Part shown: one piece after another, positions 1-5,386 of the stretch
Layout of the letters: every line of letters starts with the position of its first letter
Numbering within the stretch: position 1 is the first letter of the stretch
NCBI GenBank assembly: GCA_902797895.1
Contig: CADBUS010000202.1
Coordinates: 1 to 7,492 of the forward strand
Direction: 5' to 3'
Length of the DNA stretch: 7,492 nt
Origin: an uncultured Bacteroidia bacterium
Lineage (GTDB): Bacteria; Bacteroidota; Bacteroidia; Bacteroidales; UBA932
Made by a program: the position numbers and the translations under genes
Notes under the pieces: generated by a model
What the model saw: only the letters and a program-made list of their open reading frames with translations
Databases searched by the model: none
Told to the model about the DNA's origin: nothing

Positions 1-1
1 C

Positions 2-775
2 GACATATTAAAGCAAAGCCATTTGGAGCCTATCAATCTATGCCCAAACAATGAGATTGCAGAGCAGAGATATGGTTGCCAGGGCAAAGAGATTATGCTC
101 TATGTTCTTGAGGCAGAAGAGAATGCAGAACTATATATTGGGTTTAAGAGGAGCCTTACCGCCACAGATATTTACAATCTCTGCCAAGAGGGCAAGATTA
201 TAGATGCTATGAATGACATAGCTCCACAGCAGGGAGAGATCTTCTACATCAGGCCCGGAGTTCCTTTCTGCTTAGGCAGGGGTGCCAAATATTTGAAAGT
301 GGAGCAAAACTCTCCTGTTCTATTTGATATAGATGTTCTGGATGAACTTGTGGAGGCTTTGGATTTCATAGAGTTAGGCAAATACATACCGGAGTATGCC
401 GCACCGGAAGAGTCTTTACTCAGAGTTGAAAGAATTGCAATATCCAAACCTCAAACTATATTTCCCGACCAAGGCGAGAGCTTTATGGTAGTAGTGGGGT
501 TGCAAGGGAGAGTGGGTATTAAAACCTCCGATGTTTACGGAGTTAAGGAGAATAATGCAGAAAACTATCAAGAGGTTGGTAAAGAGGATATTGTGCTTAT
601 ACCTCAGCAGATAAGCCAAGCAGAATTAATCCCTGTAGGGGGTGAGGCAGAGTTTTTAAGAGTATATGTAAATCTGCCGGAGGAGGAGCCTTTTGAACTT
701 GAAAGCAATGAAGCAGGAGATGATGAAGATGATTGCAACTGCGGCGAGCACGGCCATCATCATCACGAACTTTAG
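2..775 (+). CDS. Mannose-6-phosphate isomerase-like protein lacking the metal ligands (5' end outside window)
   Basis: The reading frame is open to the left edge, so the true start lies upstream; the TTG at 23 is only the first possible start inside the window. Residues here are numbered from that TTG. The product resembles the central and C-terminal parts of bacterial class I phosphomannose isomerases, which interconvert mannose-6-phosphate and fructose-6-phosphate in a Zn-dependent cupin fold. Matching landmarks are GKEIMLYVLEA (21-31), ELYIGFK (36-42), IRPGVPFCLG (76-85), EQNS (94-97) and a second cupin-like unit (132-235) with ESFMVVVGLQG and EFLRVYV. The usual QVHP, KTEMW and GTVHA motifs read NLCP, KEIML and GVPFC, so all four expected metal ligands are replaced (N5, C7, I24, F82). 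The expected NSDTTYR reads NSPVLFD. The protein ends in an acidic stretch and a Cys/His-rich tail (C238, C240, H243, H245-H248). The frame is intact, so this is probably a functional non-isomerase paralogue. Its role is unknown. Confidence 0.72.
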   Translation, partial: DILKQSHLEPINLCPNNEIAEQRYGCQGKEIMLYVLEAEENAELYIGFKRSLTATDIYNLCQEGKIIDAMNDIAPQQGEIFYIRPGVPFCLGRGAKYLKVEQNSPVLFDIDVLDELVEALDFIELGKYIPEYAAPEESLLRVERIAISKPQTIFPDQGESFMVVVGLQGRVGIKTSDVYGVKENNAENYQEVGKEDIVLIPQQISQAELIPVGGEAEFLRVYVNLPEEEPFELESNEAGDDEDDCNCGEHGHHHHEL

Positions 776-782
776 AGTTCGT
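765..782. repeat. Perfect 7-bp inverted repeat over the two convergent stop codons
   Basis: The arms ACGAACT (765-771) and AGTTCGT (776-782) are exact reverse complements with the 4-base loop TTAG between them. The loop and its edge hold the TAG of the + strand isomerase-like gene (773-775) and the TAA of the minus-strand S4 gene (772-774), which overlap by two bases. No T run follows on either strand, so a classical intrinsic terminator is not supported. It may act as a weak two-way transcript end or 3' stabiliser, or it may be chance. Confidence 0.5.
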
Positions 783-1149
783 CCATAAGGCGGTCAATCT
801 CACGGCGTTCCTTTTTGGTAGGACGGCCACTTCCGCGTTCTCTTTTTAGGAAGATTGTTTGAACAGGAGCAACAAGTTTATCCAATTCAGATTGCGGAGT
901 AACATCTGTGGCATATTGCTCTACTAATTTGGCACCCTGGCGTTTATCTATAGGCTCTACAACAAGATAAGTGTAATGGATTGCTCCTTTGCGCACCTGA
1001 ATAGTATCTCCCTTTTTAATATCTCTCGCACTCTTTGCTACCGCTCCATTCAGGCAAACCTTACCTGTGCGGCAAGCCTCTGCCGCCTCGGAGCGCGTTT
1101 TGAAAACCCTTATTGCCCAAAGATATTTATCTATTCGTACGCTATCCAT
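772..1149 (-). CDS. S4-domain RNA-binding protein, Hsp15/HslR type
   Basis: This is a protein of about 125 residues. An N-terminal S4 fold (about residues 5-60, starting VRIDKYLWAIRVFKTRSEA and including GKVCLNG and IKKGDTI) is followed by a basic C-terminal region (KRERGSGRPTKKERREIDRL). This is the layout of the ribosome-associated heat-shock protein Hsp15 (HslR), which binds 50S subunits carrying nascent peptide. I chose the ATG at 1147-1149 because family members begin just before the R-x-DKWLW motif and because it places the start 13 bases after the pth stop. An in-frame ATG at 1189-1191 would add 14 residues and overlap pth by 29 bases. It is the last gene of the rplY-pth cluster, so a role in translation quality control is consistent with its neighbours. 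Its stop overlaps that of the convergent gene to the left. Confidence 0.85.
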   Translation of the reverse strand: MDSVRIDKYLWAIRVFKTRSEAAEACRTGKVCLNGAVAKSARDIKKGDTIQVRKGAIHYTYLVVEPIDKRQGAKLVEQYATDVTPQSELDKLVAPVQTIFLKRERGSGRPTKKERREIDRLMDEL

Positions 1150-1162
1150 AACGAATTCATTC

Positions 1163-1831
1163 TTATACGCCCTCTGTTTTAGACTCTTCACTTTGTTCAG
1201 AGTGAGGAGATGGGGCTTCTGAAGAAGGGGATTGGCCTTTTTCTGACTTTTGGGCAGGCGTTGCCTTAGTATTGCAGATATTCATTGCTCTATCCGCACC
1301 CAGAAATACAAAATCCTTGATTGCCTGGCAGGCACGCTTTAGGAGCGCAGGCATCTGTTTAAGATGCTCATCCTCAAAGCGGCCAAGTACATAGCCTATC
1401 TGCCCGCCGGTAGAAAAATCGGCCCCTATTCCCACTCTCAAGCGAGCAAAATCTGAACTGCCGAGTAGCTCGGTTATATTCTCAAGACCATTGTGGCCGC
1501 CACTGCTGCCCCTCTTCCTCATTCTTAGGGTATTGAACGGCAGAGCCAAATCGTCACACACCACAAGCAGATTCTCCGGAGCTATCTTTTCTGCTTGGAG
1601 CCAATAGTTTATCGCCCTACCACTCAGATTCATATAGGTAGATGGCTTGAGCAGAATAAGGGTATTGCCACGATATTTAAGCTCAGCAATAGCCCCTAAC
1701 CTATCGGTAGAAAAAGAGATGCCGGACTCCCCTGCAAGAGAGTCCAGCACCATAAAACCTATATTGTGGCGGGTAAGTTCGTATTCTGCTCCGATATTGC
1801 CTAAACCGGCTATCAAGAATTTACCTGCCAT
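1163..1831 (-). CDS. pth: Peptidyl-tRNA hydrolase
   Basis: This cytoplasmic enzyme hydrolyses the ester bond of peptidyl-tRNAs that drop off the ribosome, recycling tRNA. The family motifs are clear: GLGNIG (9-14, where most families have NPG), TRHNIGF (20-26) with catalytic His22, KPSTYMNLSG (62-71) with Asn68, VCDDLALP (91-98) with the catalytic Asp at 93/94, GSSGGHNGL (108-116) with Asn114, and RLRVGIG (130-136). The conserved core ends near residue 190, close to the full length of the E. coli enzyme. A low-complexity Ser/Glu/Pro tail of about 32 residues follows, containing HSEQSEES (210-217), which looks like a translated dispersed repeat. The ATG at 1829-1831 lies 23 bases after the rplY stop, and the downstream S4 gene begins 13 bases after the pth stop, so the three genes are probably co-transcribed. 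Confidence 0.95.
   Translation of the reverse strand: MAGKFLIAGLGNIGAEYELTRHNIGFMVLDSLAGESGISFSTDRLGAIAELKYRGNTLILLKPSTYMNLSGRAINYWLQAEKIAPENLLVVCDDLALPFNTLRMRKRGSSGGHNGLENITELLGSSDFARLRVGIGADFSTGGQIGYVLGRFEDEHLKQMPALLKRACQAIKDFVFLGADRAMNICNTKATPAQKSEKGQSPSSEAPSPHSEQSEESKTEGV
1181..1204 (-). repeat. Possible dispersed-repeat fragment encoding HSEQSEES in the Pth tail
   Basis: Pth codons 210-217 read HSEQSEES. Peptides of the form HSE(R/Q)SEES recur in bacterial annotations as translations of a short, widely dispersed, partly palindromic intergenic repeat; that link is from memory of such annotations, not from a search. The DNA can form a small stem (CTTCACT at 1186-1192 against AGTGAGG at 1201-1207, one non-Watson-Crick position). 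It lies outside the conserved Pth core and just ahead of the S4 gene start. Confidence 0.35.
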
Positions 1832-1854
1832 AGCTATCCAAAAGAGAGGTTAGA

Positions 1855-2466
1855 TTACTTCTTCTCCTCCTTTGCGGCAGCAGCCTCAGCCTCGGCGGCA
1901 GCTGCAACAGCGGCAGCAACCTGGCGAGTATATTTAATCTCGCACACCATCAGCTTCTTAGGAGAGGCAATTGTGCAACCCTCTACGCTAAGCTCGCCGG
2001 CATAGATAGATTTACCAACACCAAGAGTTGTAATATCTACCTCTATCTCATCAGGCAACTTATCCAAATTGCCGCGTACCTTAACCTTTCTGGTTCCAAT
2101 TCTAAGACGACCACCCTGCTTAACACCCTCGGCATTACCAAAAATCTTAACAGGCACAGCTATCTCAACCGGCTTAGCCTCAGATATAGCAAGAAAATCT
2201 ACGTGAATAGCATCGTCTGTAATTGGGTCATACTGAGCATCGTGAAGAATGCAAAGGTGCATCTTACCTTCTAACTCAATCTGAATGATATAGGATTTAG
2301 GAGTGTCTGTAACTCGCTTAATCTCCGAAAGAGGAATTGAGATATCCAAATGTTCTGTTTTGTTGCCGTAGATAATGCAAGGGATGTTTCCTGCTCTACG
2401 AATCTGCTTCAGCTCCTGCTTTGTACCAATCTTTCTTGGAACTGCTTTTAATGTAATTGTTTGCAT
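1855..2466 (-). CDS. rplY: 50S ribosomal protein L25, general stress protein Ctc (TL5) type
   Basis: This ribosomal protein binds 5S rRNA in the central protuberance of the 50S subunit. The 203-residue product has the two-domain Ctc/TL5 form. The N-terminal 5S-binding barrel (about 1-92) contains the family signature RRAGNIPCIIYG (23-34) and IHVDFLAI (87-94). The C-terminal domain (about 97-182) has PVKIFGNAEGVKQGG and DITTLGVGKSI. A simple Ala/Glu/Lys tail (about 183-203) ends in EEKK; such tails are common in Bacteroidota and Actinobacteria versions. The ATG at 2464-2466 gives a normal N-terminus (MQTITLKA). No Shine-Dalgarno is evident; the bases before the start are A/T-rich. It is the first gene of a likely rplY-pth-S4 operon and is preceded by a structured leader that may control it. 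Confidence 0.95.
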   Translation of the reverse strand: MQTITLKAVPRKIGTKQELKQIRRAGNIPCIIYGNKTEHLDISIPLSEIKRVTDTPKSYIIQIELEGKMHLCILHDAQYDPITDDAIHVDFLAISEAKPVEIAVPVKIFGNAEGVKQGGRLRIGTRKVKVRGNLDKLPDEIEVDITTLGVGKSIYAGELSVEGCTIASPKKLMVCEIKYTRQVAAAVAAAAEAEAAAAKEEKK

Positions 2467-2568
2467 AATAAATAATTTAAGTGTTACTCAGTCCGGCTTT
2501 TCCGGACCCCATTGCACCGAGCTTTAGCCTCAACGCAGATGCGTAAAGAGGCGTCTAAAGCGGTTAGC
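2467..2568 (-). ncRNA. Candidate structured 5' leader of rplY (possible ribosomal-protein autoregulatory RNA)
   Basis: Read on the minus strand, the segment between the putative promoter and rplY is GC-rich inside an A/T-rich gap and folds well by eye. Stem 1 spans 2516-2564. It pairs ACCG/CGGT, CTTTAG/CTAAAG, CCTC/GAGG and ACGC/GCGT, with a 2-base bulge (CT), a 3-base bulge (ACG), a small TTT/T internal loop and an ATCT tetraloop. Stem 2 spans 2491-2507 as GTCCGG, loop AAAAG, CCGGAC, and ends 24 bases before the ATG. No T run follows either stem, so they do not look like terminators. Autogenous control of rplY has been described in gammaproteobacteria. A comparable role here is inference from position and structure. 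Confidence 0.5.
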
Positions 2569-2573
2569 GGCCG

Positions 2574-2581
2574 CAAATATA
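2574..2581 (-). promoter_or_regulatory. Putative -7 element for the rplY operon
   Basis: On the minus strand the bases read TATATTTG, an exact match to the Bacteroidota sigma-ABfr -7 consensus TAnnTTTG. A good TTG at the -33 spacing is missing (only a TGC is near), so the -33 part is weak. Transcription would begin near 2568, just ahead of the first leader stem. The adjacent GCGGCCGC (2567-2574) is an 8-base palindrome. Confidence 0.55.
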
Positions 2582-2598
2582 TAAAAAATGGCAAAAAA

Positions 2599-2620
2599 GT
2601 TGCAGTTTTTGTTGCAGTTT
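2599..2620. repeat. Two direct copies of GTTGCAGTTT between the divergent promoters
   Basis: GTTGCAGTTT occurs at 2599-2608 and again at 2611-2620, a 12-base period. The second copy supplies the TTG of the rubrerythrin -33 element. The repeats lie just upstream of the rplY -7 element on the other strand. They could be a regulator half-site pair or simple sequence drift. Confidence 0.45.
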
Positions 2621-2641
2621 CCAAAAAAAGCCGTACCTTTG
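2612..2641 (+). promoter_or_regulatory. Promoter of the rubrerythrin gene (Bacteroidota type)
   Basis: TTG at 2612-2614, a 19-base spacer, and TACCTTTG at 2634-2641 fit the Bacteroidota -33/-7 consensus (TTG, 19-21 bases, TAnnTTTG). The transcript would start near 2646-2648 and carry a leader of about 55 A/T-rich bases before the ATG at 2702. Confidence 0.7.
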
Positions 2642-2642
2642 T

Positions 2643-2657
2643 TTAGAATTATTCTAA
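2643..2657. promoter_or_regulatory. PerR-box-like palindrome at the rubrerythrin transcription start
   Basis: TTAGAAT-T-ATTCTAA is a perfect 7-1-7 inverted repeat. The Bacillus PerR consensus is TTATAAT-n-ATTATAA, which it matches except at the symmetric pair of positions 4 and 12. It directly follows the -7 element and covers the predicted start of transcription, a position suited to repression. The gene it would control is a peroxide reductase, a usual PerR target in anaerobes. The assignment to PerR rather than another Fur-family protein is inference. Confidence 0.5.
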
Positions 2658-2701
2658 TTTAGATTATTCAATTATTAAATAACAAACTAAAACTAATACT
2701 T

Positions 2702-3256
2702 ATGGTTAAGAAATTTAGATGTACAGTGTGTGGATATATCCACGAGGGTAACGAGGCGCCTGAGAGATGCCCGCAGTGCAAAGCTCCAAGAGAGAAATTT
2801 GTTGAGGTTGTAGAGGATGAGAGCGGTAAGGGTTGGGCAGATGAGCACGTTATTGGAGTTGCCAAAGGTTGCGATCCTGAGGTTATGGAGGGGCTTAAAG
2901 CAAACTTTGCCGGCGAGTGCACAGAGGTTGGTATGTATTTGGCTATGAGCCGCCAGGCAGATCGCGAAGGCTATCCTGAAATTGCAGAGGCATTCAAGAG
3001 ATATGCGTTTGAGGAGGCAGAGCACGCTGCCAAATTCTGTGAGCTTATAGGTGAGATGGTTTGGGATACCAAGACCAACCTTGAGAAGAGAATTGAGGCA
3101 GAGAGAGGCGCTTGCGAGGGTAAGAAGCATATTGCCACCAAGGCCAAGCAACTCAACTACGATGCCATCCACGACACCGTTCACGAGATGTGCAAAGATG
3201 AGGCCCGCCACGGCCAAGGCTTTGAGGGATTGTATAAGAGATATTTCAAGAAATAA
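2702..3256 (+). CDS. Reverse rubrerythrin (N-terminal rubredoxin domain, C-terminal diiron domain)
   Basis: This is a non-heme iron peroxide reductase of the cytoplasm that protects anaerobes by reducing H2O2 to water, normally with electrons from NAD(P)H:rubredoxin reductases. The rubredoxin Fe-Cys4 domain comes first (about residues 1-40) with Cys7-x-x-Cys10 and Cys23-x-x-Cys26. The ferritin-like four-helix diiron domain follows (about 55-184) with ligand-type motifs at GECTE (71-75), FEEAEH (103-108), the Glu-rich helix around 128-134, and KDEARHG (165-171). In classical rubrerythrin the order is opposite, so this is the 'reverse' subtype. The ATG at 2702 gives a standard start (MVKKFRCTVCGYIHEG); no Shine-Dalgarno is seen, as is usual in this phylum. 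It appears monocistronic, with its own promoter, a PerR-like operator and a strong terminator. Confidence 0.93.
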   Translation: MVKKFRCTVCGYIHEGNEAPERCPQCKAPREKFVEVVEDESGKGWADEHVIGVAKGCDPEVMEGLKANFAGECTEVGMYLAMSRQADREGYPEIAEAFKRYAFEEAEHAAKFCELIGEMVWDTKTNLEKRIEAERGACEGKKHIATKAKQLNYDAIHDTVHEMCKDEARHGQGFEGLYKRYFKK

Positions 3257-3285
3257 ATTTCTTAAAGTATCTTGAGCTATCACAC

Positions 3286-3321
3286 AATGGGTTGACCAAA
3301 GCATTTGGTCAACCCATTTTT
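3286..3321 (+). terminator. Intrinsic terminator after rubrerythrin
   Basis: The arms 3286-3300 (AATGGGTTGACCAAA) and 3304-3318 are exact reverse complements, a 15-bp stem around GCA. The right arm runs into TTTTT (3317-3321), giving a rho-independent terminator on the + strand 30 bases after the rubrerythrin stop. It lies in the 97-base gap between convergent genes. On the minus strand the T run is poor, so termination of the C11 peptidase transcript here is less certain. Confidence 0.9.
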
Positions 3322-3353
3322 GCTACCGCACTTTACGCTTGCTACGGAGCACA

Positions 3354-4622
3354 TTACTTTATCATACCGGTATCTCTGTTCCACTCGTATCTGGAGTAGT
3401 AACTCTCCAATTCTGTATCAGCCGGCTTATCGATGTAGCTACTAAGGCCGCTGAATTTGTTTACATCTATATATAGATCTATCATAAGGCCGGTTGTATA
3501 TTTGGCAGTTACCGCCCTGTTCAAAGCTGTGCTAAAATTCTCTGCCTCAGGGGTTCCTGTGGCCAAATTTTGCACAAAGTCATTCAAATCGTAGAACCAA
3601 TGTTTATTGTAGCGGAAATAGCGCTGTATCTTGGTCATATTCAAATCTGCAATATTATCGCGATAGTTATCAAACACCGCCTTGGCTGCAGAGGCCACGC
3701 TCTCAAGCTCAGAAGTTTTTACTGTTGAGATGGTTACGGAGCGATAAATACCGCTCTTTGCCGCATAATAGTCGTAAACATCTTTGGCCACCGCATTATA
3801 ATCTCCTTTGAACATATCCTCCACCACAGTCTCGTATGGGAAGGAGTCTGTAAGTATCTCGGCAGCAGAGGAGATATAGTAGTCGCAATGGTTGCGCAAC
3901 TCGTACGCTGTCTCAATACCTCCCATAAGGCAGGCATCCATAGCTATGAAACTAAAATGATTATCGCCAAGTGCCTCCTTCATATCAAATATAGACATCT
4001 CCACTCCGGCCTCCTCGCCAAATGATTTTACAAGGTGAGCGTATGGATCAACTCCTCCGGGAGGTGCAGGCCAAAGCTCTGCTGTTCTGCTGCTTAGAGA
4101 GGATGCCGTGGCCGTTGATTTAGGATTGGCACTGTAATAGCCCGGTGGCACCCAGCCCGTTCCGTGAGACCAAAGTACAAGGCCATACTCGCGTGCAGGA
4201 GCAACGCTCTTTGTAAATTTCAATATCTTGCTCAAAGAACTCTTGCTAACAGAGTTCATTACATTAAATGACATAAGGGTGTCTATCTGTGTAAGCCCTT
4301 TTTTATCTTTGTATATGTTGAGTATAAATGGCAAGGTATCTCTAACCGGATAGCCCGGATATACACTTGGACGCACACTGCTGCAATAGACTATCAGATA
4401 GCCATCTGTTGGCACATAGCCATTGGTTATTCTATTGATATTCTCAAAAGCATCTGCACAGAGATTGTTATTGGCGGCCAGATATATCAATACAGTTTTA
4501 TCTTTCTCCTCAAATACAACCTCCTTGGGCTCTACCTTTGAGCAAGATATAATTGCCAGACAAAGAAGAGCCACAACTGAGAGCACCATCCTGAAGCTGA
4601 AAAAATCCTTTTTCATAACCAT
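3354..4622 (-). CDS. Clostripain-family (C11) cysteine peptidase, predicted lipoprotein
   Basis: The N-terminus has a basic start, a hydrophobic segment (about 12-25) and a lipobox-type end at Cys27 (AIIS-C), so the mature protein is probably lipid-anchored in the cell envelope. The core matches peptidase family C11, the clan CD cysteine peptidases that cleave after Arg or Lys in characterised members. The pieces are TVLIYLAANNNL (43-54), the catalytic His region LVLWSHGTGW with His153, and the catalytic Cys region FIAMDACLMGG with Cys231. The His-Cys distance (78 residues) is longer than in clostripain. The insert is rich in Ser, Thr and Pro (about 158-195) and might hold a processing loop. 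The ATG at 4620-4622 and the one two codons later are both plausible; the second (MKKDFF) looks more like a lipoprotein start. It is transcribed divergently from the holin-like gene. Substrate unknown. Confidence 0.88.
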   Translation of the reverse strand: MVMKKDFFSFRMVLSVVALLCLAIISCSKVEPKEVVFEEKDKTVLIYLAANNNLCADAFENINRITNGYVPTDGYLIVYCSSVRPSVYPGYPVRDTLPFILNIYKDKKGLTQIDTLMSFNVMNSVSKSSLSKILKFTKSVAPAREYGLVLWSHGTGWVPPGYYSANPKSTATASSLSSRTAELWPAPPGGVDPYAHLVKSFGEEAGVEMSIFDMKEALGDNHFSFIAMDACLMGGIETAYELRNHCDYYISSAAEILTDSFPYETVVEDMFKGDYNAVAKDVYDYYAAKSGIYRSVTISTVKTSELESVASAAKAVFDNYRDNIADLNMTKIQRYFRYNKHWFYDLNDFVQNLATGTPEAENFSTALNRAVTAKYTTGLMIDLYIDVNKFSGLSSYIDKPADTELESYYSRYEWNRDTGMIK

Positions 4623-4659
4623 TTTGAAATAATCAATAATTTTCCGACAAAAACCGCCC

Positions 4660-4682
4660 CAAAATTAACGATTTCAAAGATA
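4660..4682 (-). promoter_or_regulatory. Two alternative -7 elements for the C11 peptidase gene
   Basis: On the minus strand, TATCTTTG (4675-4682) and TAATTTTG (4660-4667) both fit TAnnTTTG. Neither has a convincing TTG at the -33 spacing, so I cannot say which is used. They would give leaders of roughly 30-45 bases before the ATG at 4622. Confidence 0.35.
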
Positions 4683-4699
4683 TATTTCGCTATGATTAC

Positions 4700-4707
4700 T
4701 ATATTTG
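4700..4707 (+). promoter_or_regulatory. Putative -7 element for the holin-like/DPP III pair
   Basis: TATATTTG is an exact TAnnTTTG match, 25 bases before the ATG at 4733, giving a leader of about 20 bases. No TTG lies 19-21 bases upstream, so the -33 element is weak or absent. Confidence 0.45.
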
Positions 4708-4732
4708 TGAAGCTTAAAACAGAAGAATTGAT

Positions 4733-5377
4733 ATGGATAAGAGTAAATTTTCCAAACCACTTGATGAAAATTTAGCAACATCTATCCGCAAGTACATAAA
4801 TATGCAGATAGATAGGGCAGCTCTTAATGGAGCTGAAAGAATCTCTTGGGTTAGCAATAAAGCTATTGTTACACTCATAATGATTATTGCCGGAGGGCTA
4901 TTTATTTTGATGTTGAGCTTTGCTTTAGGGTACTATCTGGGAGATATTTTTGGGAGTATGGCCTTGGGCTTTTTGTGCTCGGCCGGCAGTATTGCTCTTC
5001 TGAGTTTGGTTATCTTCTTATTTAGAAAGAAGCTCTTTGCCAATCAGATGGCCAAAATGTACTCAAAAATGCTACTGGGCAACTCAAAAATGTCTAATAT
5101 GAAGGAATTGCATCTCAGGCAGCAGCTTATACAGAGCCAGATAGAGAGCAAAGAGAGCGATATTGCAGCCGAGTATCAACTTCTTAAAAATATGCTCAAT
5201 CCTCTCAACTATATAGGCAAATTTGTCAATATGATTAAGGAGGCCTTCAGCAGCAATAGCAACAGCGGTAAGAGTGGTAAGAGCGATAAGAGCGATACGC
5301 CTAATAAAGAGGAGTCTTATAGCTCTGATTATCAAGAGAGCCGAGAGTTTTATTTTACTAAAGAGGAAAAAGAATAA
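4733..5377 (+). CDS. Small two-helix membrane protein, resembles Bacteroidota 'phage holin family' proteins
   Basis: The 214-residue product has a hydrophilic N-terminal segment (1-43) and two hydrophobic helices, about 45-68 (IVTLIMIIAGGLFILMLSFA) and 75-97. The short loop between them reads LGDIFGS. A basic FRKKLF follows the second helix. A long charged helical region (about 104-172, rich in Lys, Gln and Glu) and a Ser/Lys/Asp-rich simple segment near 173-195 (repeated SGKS-GKSDKSD) complete it, and the C-terminus is acidic (FYFTKEEKE). The 'LGD-x-hydrophobic-GS ... FRKKL' layout is what is usually annotated as phage holin family / holin superfamily in this phylum. These are chromosomal inner-membrane proteins, and a lysis role should not be assumed. 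No signal peptide or phage genes are nearby. It is 9 bases ahead of the DPP III gene, so they are likely co-transcribed. Function unknown. Confidence 0.75.
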   Translation: MDKSKFSKPLDENLATSIRKYINMQIDRAALNGAERISWVSNKAIVTLIMIIAGGLFILMLSFALGYYLGDIFGSMALGFLCSAGSIALLSLVIFLFRKKLFANQMAKMYSKMLLGNSKMSNMKELHLRQQLIQSQIESKESDIAAEYQLLKNMLNPLNYIGKFVNMIKEAFSSNSNSGKSGKSDKSDTPNKEESYSSDYQESREFYFTKEEKE

Positions 5378-5386
5378 AATAGAGAT

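Noticed and set aside
1149..1191. Longer start for the S4 protein at 1191
   Set aside because: It would overlap pth by 29 bases, and the extra 14 residues precede the normal family N-terminus.
2491..2507. GC-rich hairpin considered as an intrinsic terminator
   Set aside because: No T run follows on either strand, and it lies between the rplY promoter and its start, so a leader element fits better.
2693..3304. Long open frame on the minus strand opposite rubrerythrin (about 203 codons)
   Set aside because: It is a mirror of the strongly coding rubrerythrin frame, matches no family I recognise, and would run through the terminator stem and into the promoter side.
4733..5377. Reading the holin-like gene as part of a prophage
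   Set aside because: No integrase, endolysin, capsid or tail gene is nearby, and this protein type is common in Bacteroidota chromosomes outside phages.
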